Assembly (NCBI GenBank): GCA_910587295.1
Contig: CAJULP010000095.1
Coordinates: forward strand, 1-64,000
DNA from: an uncultured Lachnospiraceae bacterium
Lineage (GTDB): Bacteria > Bacillota > Clostridia > Lachnospirales > Lachnospiraceae
Length of the DNA: 64,000 bases
Direction: 5' to 3'
In this document: in pieces, positions 53,817 to 62,714 of the stretch
Numbering within the stretch: the stretch's first letter is position 1
Layout of the letters: each line of letters begins with the position of its first letter
Notes under the pieces: generated by a model
Told to the model about the DNA's origin: nothing
The model's input: only the letters and a program-made list of their open reading frames with translations
The model's database searches: none
Translations under genes and position numbers: made by a program

Positions 53817-54926
53817 TCAAATGCTTTTGATAAGATTCCGGATCCATTTCCCTTTATTTACCTTGATAAACGCAGGGATGCATTTAAACACCTGATCTGC
53901 ATTCAGGCAGGCCACCACAAGCACAGGTGACGCCTTCACCACAAAAGCCATAAAAAGCGACAGCGGTATCACGATCATCCATATGGAAATGATATCCATT
54001 TTTACCACAAAGGAAGAATCCCCGCCCCCTCTTATAATTCCGCAGGCTGTTGACATCTGGTAGGACATGCCAACCGCCGCAACACTAAGGACCACCAAAA
54101 ATGCATTTGCCATCTCCCTTGTCCGGTCAGAAATATTATAAATAGAAAGGATCGGTATGCGCAGCATATAAAGCGCTATCCCTGAAAAAATTCCCACTCC
54201 TGCAAAAAAAAGCTGAAGTCTTACGGCATTTTTCTTTACCTCATCGTAATCCCCTGCCCCTACGCCATTGCCTATGACCACCGCAGAAGCGCCGCAGGCG
54301 CCCAAAGCCGCAGATTTCACGATCAGATAAATATTGGATGCCACACTGTTTGCCGCTATGGCCGCCTTATCCATATGACCTAAGATCACCGTCTGGAGCA
54401 TGTTATTAAGCCCCCATAAGCCCTGGGCGATCAGAAGCGGCAGCGCAACCCGGAAATAATCCTTCCGCAACCCCTTTTCCGTTACGAGAAAGCCTGCCGG
54501 CGTCAATCCAGTCTCCCGGCATCTGAAATAGATAAAACAAAGTAAAACGATAAATTCCAGGACCCTGGCAGTAAGTGTTCCTATGGCAGCTCCCGCAACA
54601 CCAAGTTCCGGAAGGCCAAAGCGCCCATAGATCAAAACATAATTGATCCCGCAGTTAATAAAAAACGTCATTACGGAAAGGCAAAGGGCTATCTTCACGA
54701 TCGCCATACTCCTTAAGAAAGCCAGCATAACCTGGGTCATCACAAAAAAGAAATAGGTAAACCGGATAACCCCAAGATACCTCATCCCTTCTCTCACAAT
54801 ATCTGCATCGTCCGTAAAAATATGCATTACTTTATCCGGAAATAAACTGACACCCACAACAAACTGTATCTGGTTGACCGCCGCCACCCCCGAAAGGGAT
54901 AAAAGATTAAAGAAAAGGTCTTGTTC
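53817..54926 (-). pseudogene. MATE family transporter, 5'-truncated
   Basis: The frame reads MATE sequence from about FNLLSLSGVAAVNQIQFVVG through VMTQVMLAFLRSMAI and GHMDKAAIAANSVASNIYLI to IKVNKGKWIRN, so the C-terminal three quarters are intact. The first two helices and the family start, about 90-100 residues, are absent. The frame is open only to 54926, where a TGA lies between it and the stop of the TPR gene (54949). The Met at 54887 falls inside a helix. I take it as a deletion remnant; a short functional form is unlikely. Confidence 0.7.
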
Positions 54927-54948
54927 TCATTCTTCACCCAGCAATTCC

Positions 54949-57900
54949 CTATAGCTTCGCCTTCGCATACAAATTGTAAGGCTGTTCCCTTAAAAGTTCC
55001 CGGCAGACCTCCTTTGCTTCCTGCTTTTTGCCCTGCTGTTCCAGCAAGAGCGCTTTTGCCATGGCAAGGCGCATACAGGATGCCTGGTTACAAAGACGGC
55101 ACCTGGGGCTTTCCTCCATTGCTTTTAAAGCTTCTTCCCCCGCCTTATTCCCCTTTCCATACAAAGCAAGGATAAATTCCACAAATTTTACATACCTTTC
55201 TTTATAAAAAAACTCTTCTGTAGCAACAATCCCTGCATCTTCCCCTGTATCCGGATTATTCCCGCAAAGCTGCTTCACTGTGGCGCGAAGAGCCGCCACC
55301 GCCTTACTCATTTCTCTGGAAGCTTCGTTAAGACCTGCTGATTTTGCCAAAGCTTCCTTCTTATTTCCGCCAAGCACTTTCCCAAAAAGAGCAGACAGCT
55401 TCCCGATGCCGGCCGCCTTTTCCTGTTCCTCTTCGTCCGGAGTGCAGGCCGTGATTTCATCTTCCCCGAAAGTCAGGAAAAAGATCCGGTTCAACGCTAT
55501 GTCCATTTTTTCTTTTTTCCTGCCCATAGTGGTAGTATAAGCGGCGCCAAAATTTTTGTCCGCACGCTCCATGGACGCTATGGCTTCTTTTTTCTGCCCT
55601 TTTAAAAGGAAATCCCAGGCCAGGATATGGTGATATTTGATAGGCATAGACTGCTTTACCTGATCGATACAGCCTAAAGCCTGTTCCTGAAGCCCTGCGT
55701 ATAAATATATCCTGTAACGCAAAAGCTCCTTTTGCCGTTTATCGCAGGAAAGCTTACCAACAATCTCTTTTGCAAGTTTAAACTCCCCTGACCTTGCATA
55801 ATTGGCGGATAGATCCCTTACCGTCTCCTCATCCCGGTTAAACTGATCGTAAATAATCCGATACGTCTTTGCCGCAAGAGCGTACTCCCCCAAAAGCTCG
55901 TACACATGGGCCAGATTCCCATAATGGACAGCGGAAGGCTCCTTCTTCTCTTCCCGGTACATATAATAGACAGCCCGCTTAAAATAGGGAAGCGCCTTCT
56001 CATACTCTCCCGCATATTTATACAGGCAGCCAATGTTGTTATGGGCAAAAGCATCCGCCGGATCCCGTTCCAATACTTTCTGGAAATCCTTCATGGCAGC
56101 TTCCGCATCCTTTGCCGCCATGCTGAAAAGCCCCCGCTTATTTAAGAGAAAATTGCAGGGATATAATTTCAGGTATCCGGTGATCACCGGGTATCCCTTC
56201 CGGTAAAACTTCAGCTTGCCGGTGTTTGGTATTTTTGCTTCGTAAAAAACGTCAAAATCATCCAGGTTCTTTTGGATCGGATAGTCTTCGGGCACTTCTC
56301 CACCGTGATAAATGCAGTTATCAAGGTAAATGCTCTCCACCTTATTTTCTTGGGCCTGTTTTAACAATTCCTCCAATTCTTCCTTGTGGCCCGTATCGTA
56401 ATACACCTTTGCCATCTCCTCGTAAGGATACGCATAGTCAGGGAAACAGGAAATACACTGCTTTCCGTTTTCGATCACACCGGACGCATCCCAAAGCCTG
56501 GCATAGGATTTTAACATCAACACATAAGCATAGGTAACCTGGTACCACTCCAGCAAAGTGCCTGCCAGGTCAAGGCATTTTTGATATTCCCCCATCTCTA
56601 AATAAATCTGGGCGATCTCGATCAAGAAGTTCGGATCCTCATCCAGGTAAGCCTTTCTTTTCTCGTATTCCGCCACGGCATCCTTAAAATACCCGGCAGA
56701 CCCCCTGGCCATATTGTGGTACGCTGAAATCTTAAGCTTACCTGCAAGGCTTTGCTTATCCGTATCATCCGTACCGATCAACGTGGTCCACTTTTCTATT
56801 GCTCCAAGTGACTCTCCGCTTTCCGCCCCGCCTAAGTAAACCTTGGAAAGAAGCTCCCAATACCTGGCCGCCTGATCGTCCGGAACACGCTCCCTGATGG
56901 AATCCAGCACTTTTTCCGCCGCAAAATAACGTTCTTCATGATAATAACATCCGGCAAGCTCCAATGCTGCCAAAATATCTCCGTCCTTTTCCCATTTTTC
57001 CTGTAATTTGGGAATCAGGTCAATCTGAATCTTCTTTAAAAGCTCCATTAACTCCTGGTTGTAATGAAAATGGGGCGCCAGCAGAATACAGCTCCTCGCC
57101 CTATCCTCCTCTCCCTTTTCATGGTAATAAAAAGAAAGCCTGTAGTTGGCCGTGCCGTTCTCGTCATCTGATTCTTTGATCTTTTTATAACAGGCTGCCG
57201 CCTCTTCCTTTTGTCCATTTTCCCAATAAAAATCCGCCATATGGTGTAAGATTACGATATTTTCAGGATACCGCTCCAAAAGATTGCAAAGAAGCCCTTC
57301 TGCCTCATCCTCTCTGCCCGTATTCCGGTACACCAGCGCCCTTATGATCTCCATATACGGGTGGCTGATCCCTGTTTTTTCTCCCTTTTCAATTCCCTCA
57401 AGGGCTTTTGGGTAATCCTGCTCATTGACAGCGTTCAGACTTTCCCGGTAATACTTTAAAAACCCGTCATAATCGCCGTCATCTTCCCCTTCGAACAGGG
57501 TATAGTCAAACGATTCCTGTTCCGAACATCTCTGCACCAGATACCTGACAAACTCCGCCGGAAACTCCTCCTTTAACCTTGCCGTATCCCTGCGGATATC
57601 CAGTTTTTTATCAAACAGCTGCCAAATCTTTTGGGGGAACTGAATATGGTTCATCAGGAAAATAAGAAGCTTTCTCCTGCACTCCTCATTTTCCTCAAGG
57701 GAAAGAAACACTTCCTCGTCAAACAGCGCCCTCCACTTCTCCTCGTCACACCGAAGGCTGAGGTTTCCATAAAGTTCCGCCGCCTTGGCCGCCCACTGCC
57801 CGGAGGGAGAGTCATCTGTCTCTTCTTCTTTTTCTTCCCTATCCTTTTTGCAATAAGCCAGGGCCTCATCGTATGCACTCCTAAGGCGCATGAACCCTTC

Positions 57901-58026
57901 CTGGTCGTCCTCCGGATTCGTCACGGTAAGTTTCCGGCGGTACGCATCCCGAATCAACGCCTCATCCTTCACAGGTTCCATGCCAAGAATGCCAAAAGCT
58001 TCTTCTATCCTCATAAAAGTAACCAT
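54949..58026 (-). CDS. Large J-domain-like and TPR protein
   Basis: About 1,026 residues, cytosolic. Residues about 4-60 look like a DnaJ J domain (RIEEAFGILGMEPVKDEALIRDAYRRKLTVTNPEDDQEGFMRLRSAYDEAL), but the HPD triad that stimulates DnaK is replaced by Asn-Pro-Glu. The rest is a long chain of TPR units (ALEGIEKGEKTGISHPYMEIIRALVYRNTGRED; AEAAMKDFQKVLERDPADAFAHNNIGCLYKYAGEYEKALPYF). The C-terminal 100 residues have a cysteine group (CRLCNQASC). It probably scaffolds other proteins. Start choice between 58026 and 58014 is open; the frame extends upstream only through the CotH gene's end. It is the last gene of the VTC-DUF4956-CotH operon. Confidence 0.78.
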   Translation of the reverse strand: MVTFMRIEEAFGILGMEPVKDEALIRDAYRRKLTVTNPEDDQEGFMRLRSAYDEALAYCKKDREEKEEETDDSPSGQWAAKAAELYGNLSLRCDEEKWRALFDEEVFLSLEENEECRRKLLIFLMNHIQFPQKIWQLFDKKLDIRRDTARLKEEFPAEFVRYLVQRCSEQESFDYTLFEGEDDGDYDGFLKYYRESLNAVNEQDYPKALEGIEKGEKTGISHPYMEIIRALVYRNTGREDEAEGLLCNLLERYPENIVILHHMADFYWENGQKEEAAACYKKIKESDDENGTANYRLSFYYHEKGEEDRARSCILLAPHFHYNQELMELLKKIQIDLIPKLQEKWEKDGDILAALELAGCYYHEERYFAAEKVLDSIRERVPDDQAARYWELLSKVYLGGAESGESLGAIEKWTTLIGTDDTDKQSLAGKLKISAYHNMARGSAGYFKDAVAEYEKRKAYLDEDPNFLIEIAQIYLEMGEYQKCLDLAGTLLEWYQVTYAYVLMLKSYARLWDASGVIENGKQCISCFPDYAYPYEEMAKVYYDTGHKEELEELLKQAQENKVESIYLDNCIYHGGEVPEDYPIQKNLDDFDVFYEAKIPNTGKLKFYRKGYPVITGYLKLYPCNFLLNKRGLFSMAAKDAEAAMKDFQKVLERDPADAFAHNNIGCLYKYAGEYEKALPYFKRAVYYMYREEKKEPSAVHYGNLAHVYELLGEYALAAKTYRIIYDQFNRDEETVRDLSANYARSGEFKLAKEIVGKLSCDKRQKELLRYRIYLYAGLQEQALGCIDQVKQSMPIKYHHILAWDFLLKGQKKEAIASMERADKNFGAAYTTTMGRKKEKMDIALNRIFFLTFGEDEITACTPDEEEQEKAAGIGKLSALFGKVLGGNKKEALAKSAGLNEASREMSKAVAALRATVKQLCGNNPDTGEDAGIVATEEFFYKERYVKFVEFILALYGKGNKAGEEALKAMEESPRCRLCNQASCMRLAMAKALLLEQQGKKQEAKEVCRELLREQPYNLYAKAKL

Positions 58027-58057
58027 GCCTTTCTCGTAATTGTTTCTTGTCTCTATT

Positions 58058-59695
58058 TTATCGCTTTGGAGGCTGTCTGTCACCTGTTTCCTGCTTTTCT
58101 TTTCTGCCAAAGCCGCCCATTTCGCGATCCATGGATCCCATATCCGAAAGCTTGATCCCGGATGCGTCTATCAGGGTACTTTGATCCAGCTTCTGTCCTT
58201 CATCCGTGGCGGGGATTTCTCCTTTGAGCTGCCCGCTTATGCTCTTGCTTCTCAAAACGCAAAATTCCCTTAACGTATCAATCCCTTTCTCAAACTCCTC
58301 ATAGCTGCAAAACTTCGTCGGATCTTTTTCCACATAGGGGGCTATCATTTCCTTCACATCAGCGATCGTCTCTTCAAAATAACCGCTGGTAAAAAAACTG
58401 TCTATCAATTCCCCAAAATACTGGTGGTACTTATCCCTATACTCCTCATCGGCAAAAATCCATGCGATTATAGGTCTTGATTTTATATCCCCGCCTGACA
58501 CCGGAGAATCAACAGGATAGTTGACCATGGCCGCGGCATCCGTCTGTGATTCAAATCCCCCGAAAGCAAGGTTATAATCCCAGGGGATCATAGAAAGCTT
58601 TCCATCCTTTTCATACAGATAGTAATTGTGAATCATCGCTCCGGTATAGCTGTCGAAATTACAGACAAAGTTATGCACCACAAAATAGCGAAGGACTGCT
58701 TCCACATCCACAATCTCTTCTATATCCACGGCATTTTCCTTCCCTTCCTGCGAAAAAACATTCAAATTTTTTAGGGATTCTATCAGCCGGTCCTTATCAG
58801 CGTTTGTAAGGTCCGTTTTCGCATTTTCAAAGATATTTCTGTAACTGTCATATTCATCGTCCGTATAAATAAGCGCCACGTCACTGCTTCCCATCATGGG
58901 CATACCATCTTTCCCAAAATCTCCTTTCGGCGGTTCTCCTTTCCCGAATCCGTCTGGCGGCATTGGCATATCCTCCCCTGCCTCTTCTTTGAAGATGTCT
59001 TTCATGTTTTCCATATTTTCCATGTTTTCCATATCTTCCATCTTGAATCCGCCGCCGTTTCCTCTGCCGCCGCCCATATCCATACTGTCCGGCTTATAAA
59101 GGTTCCCATAATCAGTTCCGTAATTCCGGGAGAGAAACCCCTCCTCCACTCCCTCAACTGCCAGATAAAGCCCCCAGTCCTCTCCATTTACCGTAATATA
59201 AACATAACTGCAAAGGGGAGCCGCAACGCCGAATTCCCCCATCATCCGGTAGGTAAGGTAATCCTTCATATAAGTATTGTCCTGTATGATATTGTTCAGG
59301 CTGACCTTATCAAGCCCATGGTAAGTCTTTCCGCTTTCATAGCAGTCAAATTCCAGTTTAAAGCTGTAACGGTCATTTCCGTAAGCCTTCACGGAGCTTA
59401 ACGACGTATTTCCCTTTGCGCGTATACCCACATTTTTATATGATTCATCGTCAATGATCACCGCACAGGGGGAATATTCCTCATTTTCACAGGTTTCGAT
59501 AAAGCTGTCCCAATCATCCATCACAATATCTATCCTATGTACTTTGGAAGTATCAAACAGCCTTGCCGCATACGAAGCTTCGGCCATGACCGGCATGACT
59601 CCCAGCTTTTCCCCATTGACCAAAAGAGCCGTAAGGAGCAGAACCAGAACCAATGCCGCACAGCATATCTGGTCGATCCGTTTATTTGTTGACAT
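58058..59695 (-). CDS. CotH family kinase-like extracytoplasmic protein
   Basis: 545 residues. An N-terminal membrane anchor or signal (QICCAALVLVLLLTALLVNG) is followed by the CotH fold: VHRIDIVMDDWDSFIETCENEEYSPCAVIIDDESYKNVGIRAKGNTSLSS, YSFKLEFDCYESGKTYHGLDKVSLNN, and the late MIPWDYNLAFGGF, whose WDYN-like Asp fits the kinase-like active site of CotH. A low-complexity insert lies at residues about 210-260 (Gly-rich, then a Met-Glu-Asn repeat). CotH of Bacillus phosphorylates spore-coat proteins; whether this one phosphorylates anything is unknown. GGGGCAGGAT precedes ATG. It follows the DUF4956 gene by 11 bases. Confidence 0.85.
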   Translation of the reverse strand: MSTNKRIDQICCAALVLVLLLTALLVNGEKLGVMPVMAEASYAARLFDTSKVHRIDIVMDDWDSFIETCENEEYSPCAVIIDDESYKNVGIRAKGNTSLSSVKAYGNDRYSFKLEFDCYESGKTYHGLDKVSLNNIIQDNTYMKDYLTYRMMGEFGVAAPLCSYVYITVNGEDWGLYLAVEGVEEGFLSRNYGTDYGNLYKPDSMDMGGGRGNGGGFKMEDMENMENMENMKDIFKEEAGEDMPMPPDGFGKGEPPKGDFGKDGMPMMGSSDVALIYTDDEYDSYRNIFENAKTDLTNADKDRLIESLKNLNVFSQEGKENAVDIEEIVDVEAVLRYFVVHNFVCNFDSYTGAMIHNYYLYEKDGKLSMIPWDYNLAFGGFESQTDAAAMVNYPVDSPVSGGDIKSRPIIAWIFADEEYRDKYHQYFGELIDSFFTSGYFEETIADVKEMIAPYVEKDPTKFCSYEEFEKGIDTLREFCVLRSKSISGQLKGEIPATDEGQKLDQSTLIDASGIKLSDMGSMDREMGGFGRKEKQETGDRQPPKR

Positions 59696-59706
59696 ATCCT
59701 GCCCCC

Positions 59707-60378
59707 TTATCCCATGTATTCACCATTGAAGCTGACCAGTACGGCGCTGTTTATCCCTTCCATATCGGCAAGCTCATTGACAAAATCCGTATTGTCTTCT
59801 TTCATACGTATTTCCAGATTAAGCTCTACCTGCCCTTTTTGCGCGGTCTTGCTTTTTACCACGCACCGCTTCACTTTGTTTTTTAAAAAGGCCACCGCCT
59901 TTTGCTCACTTTCATGCCCGGTACAGCTTAATACCACGATATAAGGATTTAAATGCGGTTTCCGGTTCACAAACACCAAAAGCACGATCCCGACCGCAAG
60001 GCTTCCCGCCACCGCAAGGGGGATCATCCCTGCTGCCAGCACGATTCCTACCGCTATGGACCAAAATAAATAGGCAATGTCCAAAGGCTCCTTAATAGCG
60101 GTCCGAAAACGCACGATAGATAAAGCGCCCACCATGCCCAAAGATAATACCACATTGGATGTGACCGCCAAGATCACCACGGTAGATATCATCGTAAGGG
60201 CAACCAATGTCACCCCAAAGCTGGAAGAGTACATCACGCCGGAAAACGTCCTTTTATACACCAAAAAAATAAACATTCCCAGCCCAAATGCCAAAAAAAG
60301 CGCCAGGGCCATATCAAACGCACTGATACTGCCTATATTCTCCAAAAAACTTGATTTAAAAATATCCTGAAATGTCAT
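59707..60378 (-). CDS. DUF4956 membrane protein
   Basis: A 223-residue protein with four to five membrane helices (AFDMALALFLAFGLGMFIFLVY, VVILAVTSNVVLSLGMVGALSIVRFRTAIKEPLDIAYLFWSIAVGIVLAAG) and a C-terminal soluble domain. The stretch LSIVRFRTAIKEP is the DUF4956 signature. Such genes go with VTC-domain and CotH genes in many Firmicutes, and a role in polyphosphate or surface-polymer handling is suspected, not shown. The start MTFQDIF follows AAGGAGAAAAGAG; a frame start at 60453 would overlap the VTC gene. Confidence 0.84.
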   Translation of the reverse strand: MTFQDIFKSSFLENIGSISAFDMALALFLAFGLGMFIFLVYKRTFSGVMYSSSFGVTLVALTMISTVVILAVTSNVVLSLGMVGALSIVRFRTAIKEPLDIAYLFWSIAVGIVLAAGMIPLAVAGSLAVGIVLLVFVNRKPHLNPYIVVLSCTGHESEQKAVAFLKNKVKRCVVKSKTAQKGQVELNLEIRMKEDNTDFVNELADMEGINSAVLVSFNGEYMG

Positions 60379-60434
60379 CTCTTTTCTCCTTTTCTTTTCT
60401 TCTTTTTCCCGATAAAATCCGTTACCTGGCGCAG

Positions 60435-61109
60435 TTACCCGTATATCCGGCATGCGGCGTACTTGGAATATGCCCCTGCCATACGCCCCGGAAGCTCTAC
60501 CGCGTCACGGATGATGTCCGGCAAAAAGGCATCCCACTTTACTTCCAAAATAACCGGCGGATCCCCTGACGGCACCATCACACAGTCCGGGTTTAAAAAA
60601 TCTGTTCCGCAAAGCCCGGTCCTGATATCATAATCCAATGTGACCCGCACATTCCCAGGCCCGTACACAAAGGGTTCCCTGACGTAATCCACAATGGTCT
60701 TAGGCCTAAGCCCTTCCGTATCCATCTTACGGCACAGCTCTCCTAAAAGCGTTTTCGGCAAAATCCCTCCATCCGGTTTCCTGCCCTGCAAAAACGCCTG
60801 CACCGTTTCTTTCGATACCGGAATACTTTCTTTCCTTGTCAGGGCGCCCAATTTACACTTTTTTTCCAGGTGGATAAGTGAAAAATCTCCATTGTAACAT
60901 CGGATACGGAACTTTTCCCGCTTATTTACTCCGTCCACCTTCTCCCGCAGAGCTTTATCCTCCAGGTTGTCAAAATAAAGGCTCCTGACCAGATATCTGC
61001 CATCCCTTGCGTGAGGATCCGGCTTGGCCAAAATCTGGAGCCTTCGCCGTATCGCCATCACATCCGAGGCATTGATCTGGTACTTTAATTCATGCCGGTA
61101 ATCTGCCAT
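60435..61109 (-). CDS. VTC-domain (polyphosphate polymerase-like) protein
   Basis: A 224-residue soluble protein with the tunnel fold of VTC4 enzymes: YRHELKYQINASDVMAIRRRL, YLVRSLYFDNLEDKALREKVDG, KREKFRIRCYNGDFSLIHLEKKCK, KTIVDYVREPFVYG and VILEVKWDAFLP. The Lys, Arg and Glu residues that line the tunnel in VTC4 (KY, RSLYFD, KFRIR, EKK, EVKW) are present, so phosphate-polymer chemistry is credible. It is first in the four-gene operon with DUF4956, CotH and the TPR protein. GGAGGTAGGAAACAGT precedes ATG at 61109. Confidence 0.86.
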   Translation of the reverse strand: MADYRHELKYQINASDVMAIRRRLQILAKPDPHARDGRYLVRSLYFDNLEDKALREKVDGVNKREKFRIRCYNGDFSLIHLEKKCKLGALTRKESIPVSKETVQAFLQGRKPDGGILPKTLLGELCRKMDTEGLRPKTIVDYVREPFVYGPGNVRVTLDYDIRTGLCGTDFLNPDCVMVPSGDPPVILEVKWDAFLPDIIRDAVELPGRMAGAYSKYAACRIYG

Positions 61110-61208
61110 ACTGTTTCCTACCTCCACTCTATTCCGCTTGGAACTACATCAGTTTACATTTGCTTCTTGTTTAAAAAATGGAAAATTTGTGAAAAAAATA
61201 TGAATTGC

Positions 61209-61246
61209 AAAACCCCCGGCCATGCATCCGCATAACCGGGGGTTTT
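61209..61246. terminator. Bidirectional Rho-independent terminator
   Basis: AAAACCCCCGG and CCGGGGGTTTT form an 11-bp stem around a 16-base loop. On the minus strand it ends the two small genes at 61264-61973 and separates them from the VTC operon. Confidence 0.85.
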
Positions 61247-61263
61247 ATTTCATGTATTTACTT

Positions 61264-61572
61264 TCAAGTACCTGAACTATTTAACGCAATGCCTTTCCTT
61301 ACCGTTGAAAGCATTTTTTCCATCTCTGTCTGTGGGTCAGTTTTTTTGCTTTCCTTCGATCCGGTATCGGAACCCTCGCTGCCTTTCTTCTCTTCAGCCC
61401 TTTTGGCTTCGGCACGGTCGCACTCTTTCATCAGGGTTTCCGATTCCTGTGCATCCAGCATGACCTGCATCTGGTAAATCCCTTTTTTGATCCGCTTCAT
61501 TTCTTCCTGTCTTTCCTTCACTTTACCTGACTGCTGCTGCATAAAATCTTTTACATTTCCTATTTTCATCAT
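61264..61572 (-). CDS. Small hypothetical coiled-coil protein
   Basis: A 102-residue, highly charged protein with a long helix (VKERQEEMKRIKKGIYQMQVMLDAQESETLMKECDRAEAKRAEEKK), then a Ser/Lys-rich stretch and an end (MEKMLSTVRKGIALNSSGT). No family is recognised. The start overlaps the stop of the preceding gene by four bases (ATGA), so the two are coupled. A terminator follows the stop. Confidence 0.6.
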   Translation of the reverse strand: MMKIGNVKDFMQQQSGKVKERQEEMKRIKKGIYQMQVMLDAQESETLMKECDRAEAKRAEEKKGSEGSDTGSKESKKTDPQTEMEKMLSTVRKGIALNSSGT

Positions 61573-61973
61573 ACCTCTCCTTTTGCGCGTTGTTTTCTCG
61601 CCTCTTCAAGGGCTTCCTTGATCTGGTCTGCAATATCTTTCTCGGACTCGTCAAAGCTTTCCATCATCCGCTTCCATTGTTTTTCCGTGTATGCCTGAGC
61701 TCCGATCTGGATTACCGGCTCCGTTTCCCCTTTTTTGACTTTTTCCAGAATTTCATTTTTCCGGCTGCCAATCATCTTCATGATCTCTTCCGTAGACATA
61801 GGGCCATTTTCCGGTGTCATCCCTTTATCCGCCATGTTATCTTCTGCCTTTTTATCCTCAGACTGGCTTTGGGCCTTTGTAAGCTTCCCGCTGAAACTGT
61901 TTCCGGATACTTTCCCCCTACTGTGGCTCTTTTCATAAAAAACGTAACTGTTGTTCACTCCTTTTACAGCCAT
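61569..61973 (-). CDS. Small hypothetical protein
   Basis: 134 residues starting MAVKGVNNSYVFYEKSHSRG, with GGAGG five bases before the ATG at 61973. The middle is low complexity (QSEDKKAEDNMADKG). The C-terminal half (EEIMKMIGSRKNEILEKVKKGETEPVIQIGAQAYTEKQWKRMMESFDESEKDIADQIKEALEEARKQRA) is helical and resembles small, uncharacterised Clostridia proteins that come in tandem; I do not know a function. It is coupled to the next small gene. Confidence 0.6.
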   Translation of the reverse strand: MAVKGVNNSYVFYEKSHSRGKVSGNSFSGKLTKAQSQSEDKKAEDNMADKGMTPENGPMSTEEIMKMIGSRKNEILEKVKKGETEPVIQIGAQAYTEKQWKRMMESFDESEKDIADQIKEALEEARKQRAKGEV

Positions 61974-62086
61974 AAAAACCTCCGTTTTCATTTTTTACAG
62001 GCTTTTCTGTCAGTCAAAGCCCGCTTCACCGCTCCCCAAAAGGTCCAAGCGGTCTGTTCCTAGTAGTTCCTGTCTCTATCCTCCTT

Positions 62087-62413
62087 TCATTTGCCTATAT
62101 ATTGCATGTACTGTTTTTTCACCGCAGGATATCTTGCCTTTGGAACCGACAATTCCTGTCCATTACTCAAATAAAGTACATAGCTGCTTATTTTATCGAC
62201 ATACCGCAAGTTGACGAGAAAGCTTTGATGGATCCTTATAAACCCCATCCCCTTAAGCTCTTCTTCTATCTCGTCCAACTTCTTATAAATGCTGTATGTC
62301 TGGTCCCCAACATAAAAGATATTTTTATGCCTTGCCGTCTCAATGTAAATAATCTCATCCGCCTTGATGCACTTCTTCCCCCCCACAAAGGGAAATTGAA
62401 AGACCCGGTCCAT
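62087..62413 (-). CDS. LytTR-domain DNA-binding regulator without receiver domain
   Basis: A compact 109-residue protein that is almost only the LytTR domain: GGKKCIKADEIIYIETARHKNIFYVGDQTYSIYKKLDEIEEELKGMGFIRIHQSFLVNLRYVDKISSYVLYLSNGQELSVPKARYPAVKKQY. The FIRIHQSFLVN and LPVSK-like LSVPKARY motifs are conserved. The frame can start as early as 62527, but GGAGATGGAGGAAA lies before MDRVFQF and the earlier residues look like leader DNA. No histidine kinase is adjacent. A direct repeat upstream may be its own site. Confidence 0.85.
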   Translation of the reverse strand: MDRVFQFPFVGGKKCIKADEIIYIETARHKNIFYVGDQTYSIYKKLDEIEEELKGMGFIRIHQSFLVNLRYVDKISSYVLYLSNGQELSVPKARYPAVKKQYMQYIGK

Positions 62414-62501
62414 TTTCCTCCATCTCCATTCCCGCCATATAAACAATACATAAATACATGATTTATATCGGTCCATTCCGTTGATTTCATTTGTAAAACT
62501 G

Positions 62502-62532
62502 CACCAAATGACTACCAACATCACCAAATGAC
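62502..62532. promoter_or_regulatory. Direct repeat upstream of the LytTR gene
   Basis: CACCAAATGAC occurs at 62502-62512 and 62522-62532, 20 bases apart start to start, with nine bases between. LytTR regulators bind pairs of short direct repeats about two helical turns apart, so this is a likely autoregulatory site. Confidence 0.6.
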
Positions 62533-62541
62533 CAAAAAATA

Positions 62542-62577
62542 GGATAAACGGCGCAGCTTCGGTTATTCCGTTTATCC
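62542..62577. terminator. Hairpin terminator
   Basis: GGATAAACGG and CCGTTTATCC form a 10-bp stem. On the minus strand it is followed by TATTTTTTGG, ending any transcript from the debris to the right. On the plus strand GTTTT follows. Confidence 0.65.
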
Positions 62578-62591
62578 GTTTTGCAGGTCAT

Positions 62592-62714
62592 TCAGCATTT
62601 TATCTTCCCCGTAAAAGGGTAGATGGGGTCCATAAGCCCCGCCCGACGCTCCATCTCCGCCTGTACCTTTGCGTAGGTTTCCCGGTCGATGATGGCTTCA
62701 TGGCAGTCCGCCAT
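62592..62714 (-). mobile_element. Large serine recombinase fragment
   Basis: A frame of about 40 codons reads DCHEAIIDRETYAKVQAEME, then RRAGLMDPIYPFTGKIKC and stop. It matches the end of the recombinase domain and the first Cys of the zinc ribbon in large serine integrases of Tn-like elements. The catalytic N-terminus and the rest of the zinc ribbon are gone. The start of the frame runs into the DUF1998 remnant in another frame. Confidence 0.6.

Noticed and set aside
57631..58155. 174-codon plus-strand frame across the start of the TPR gene
   Set aside because: It lies antisense to both the J-like region and the CotH end, whose motifs are clear.
59001..59042. Repeat array that could be taken for a CRISPR
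   Set aside because: Units are only nine bases, without spacers, in frame inside a coding gene.
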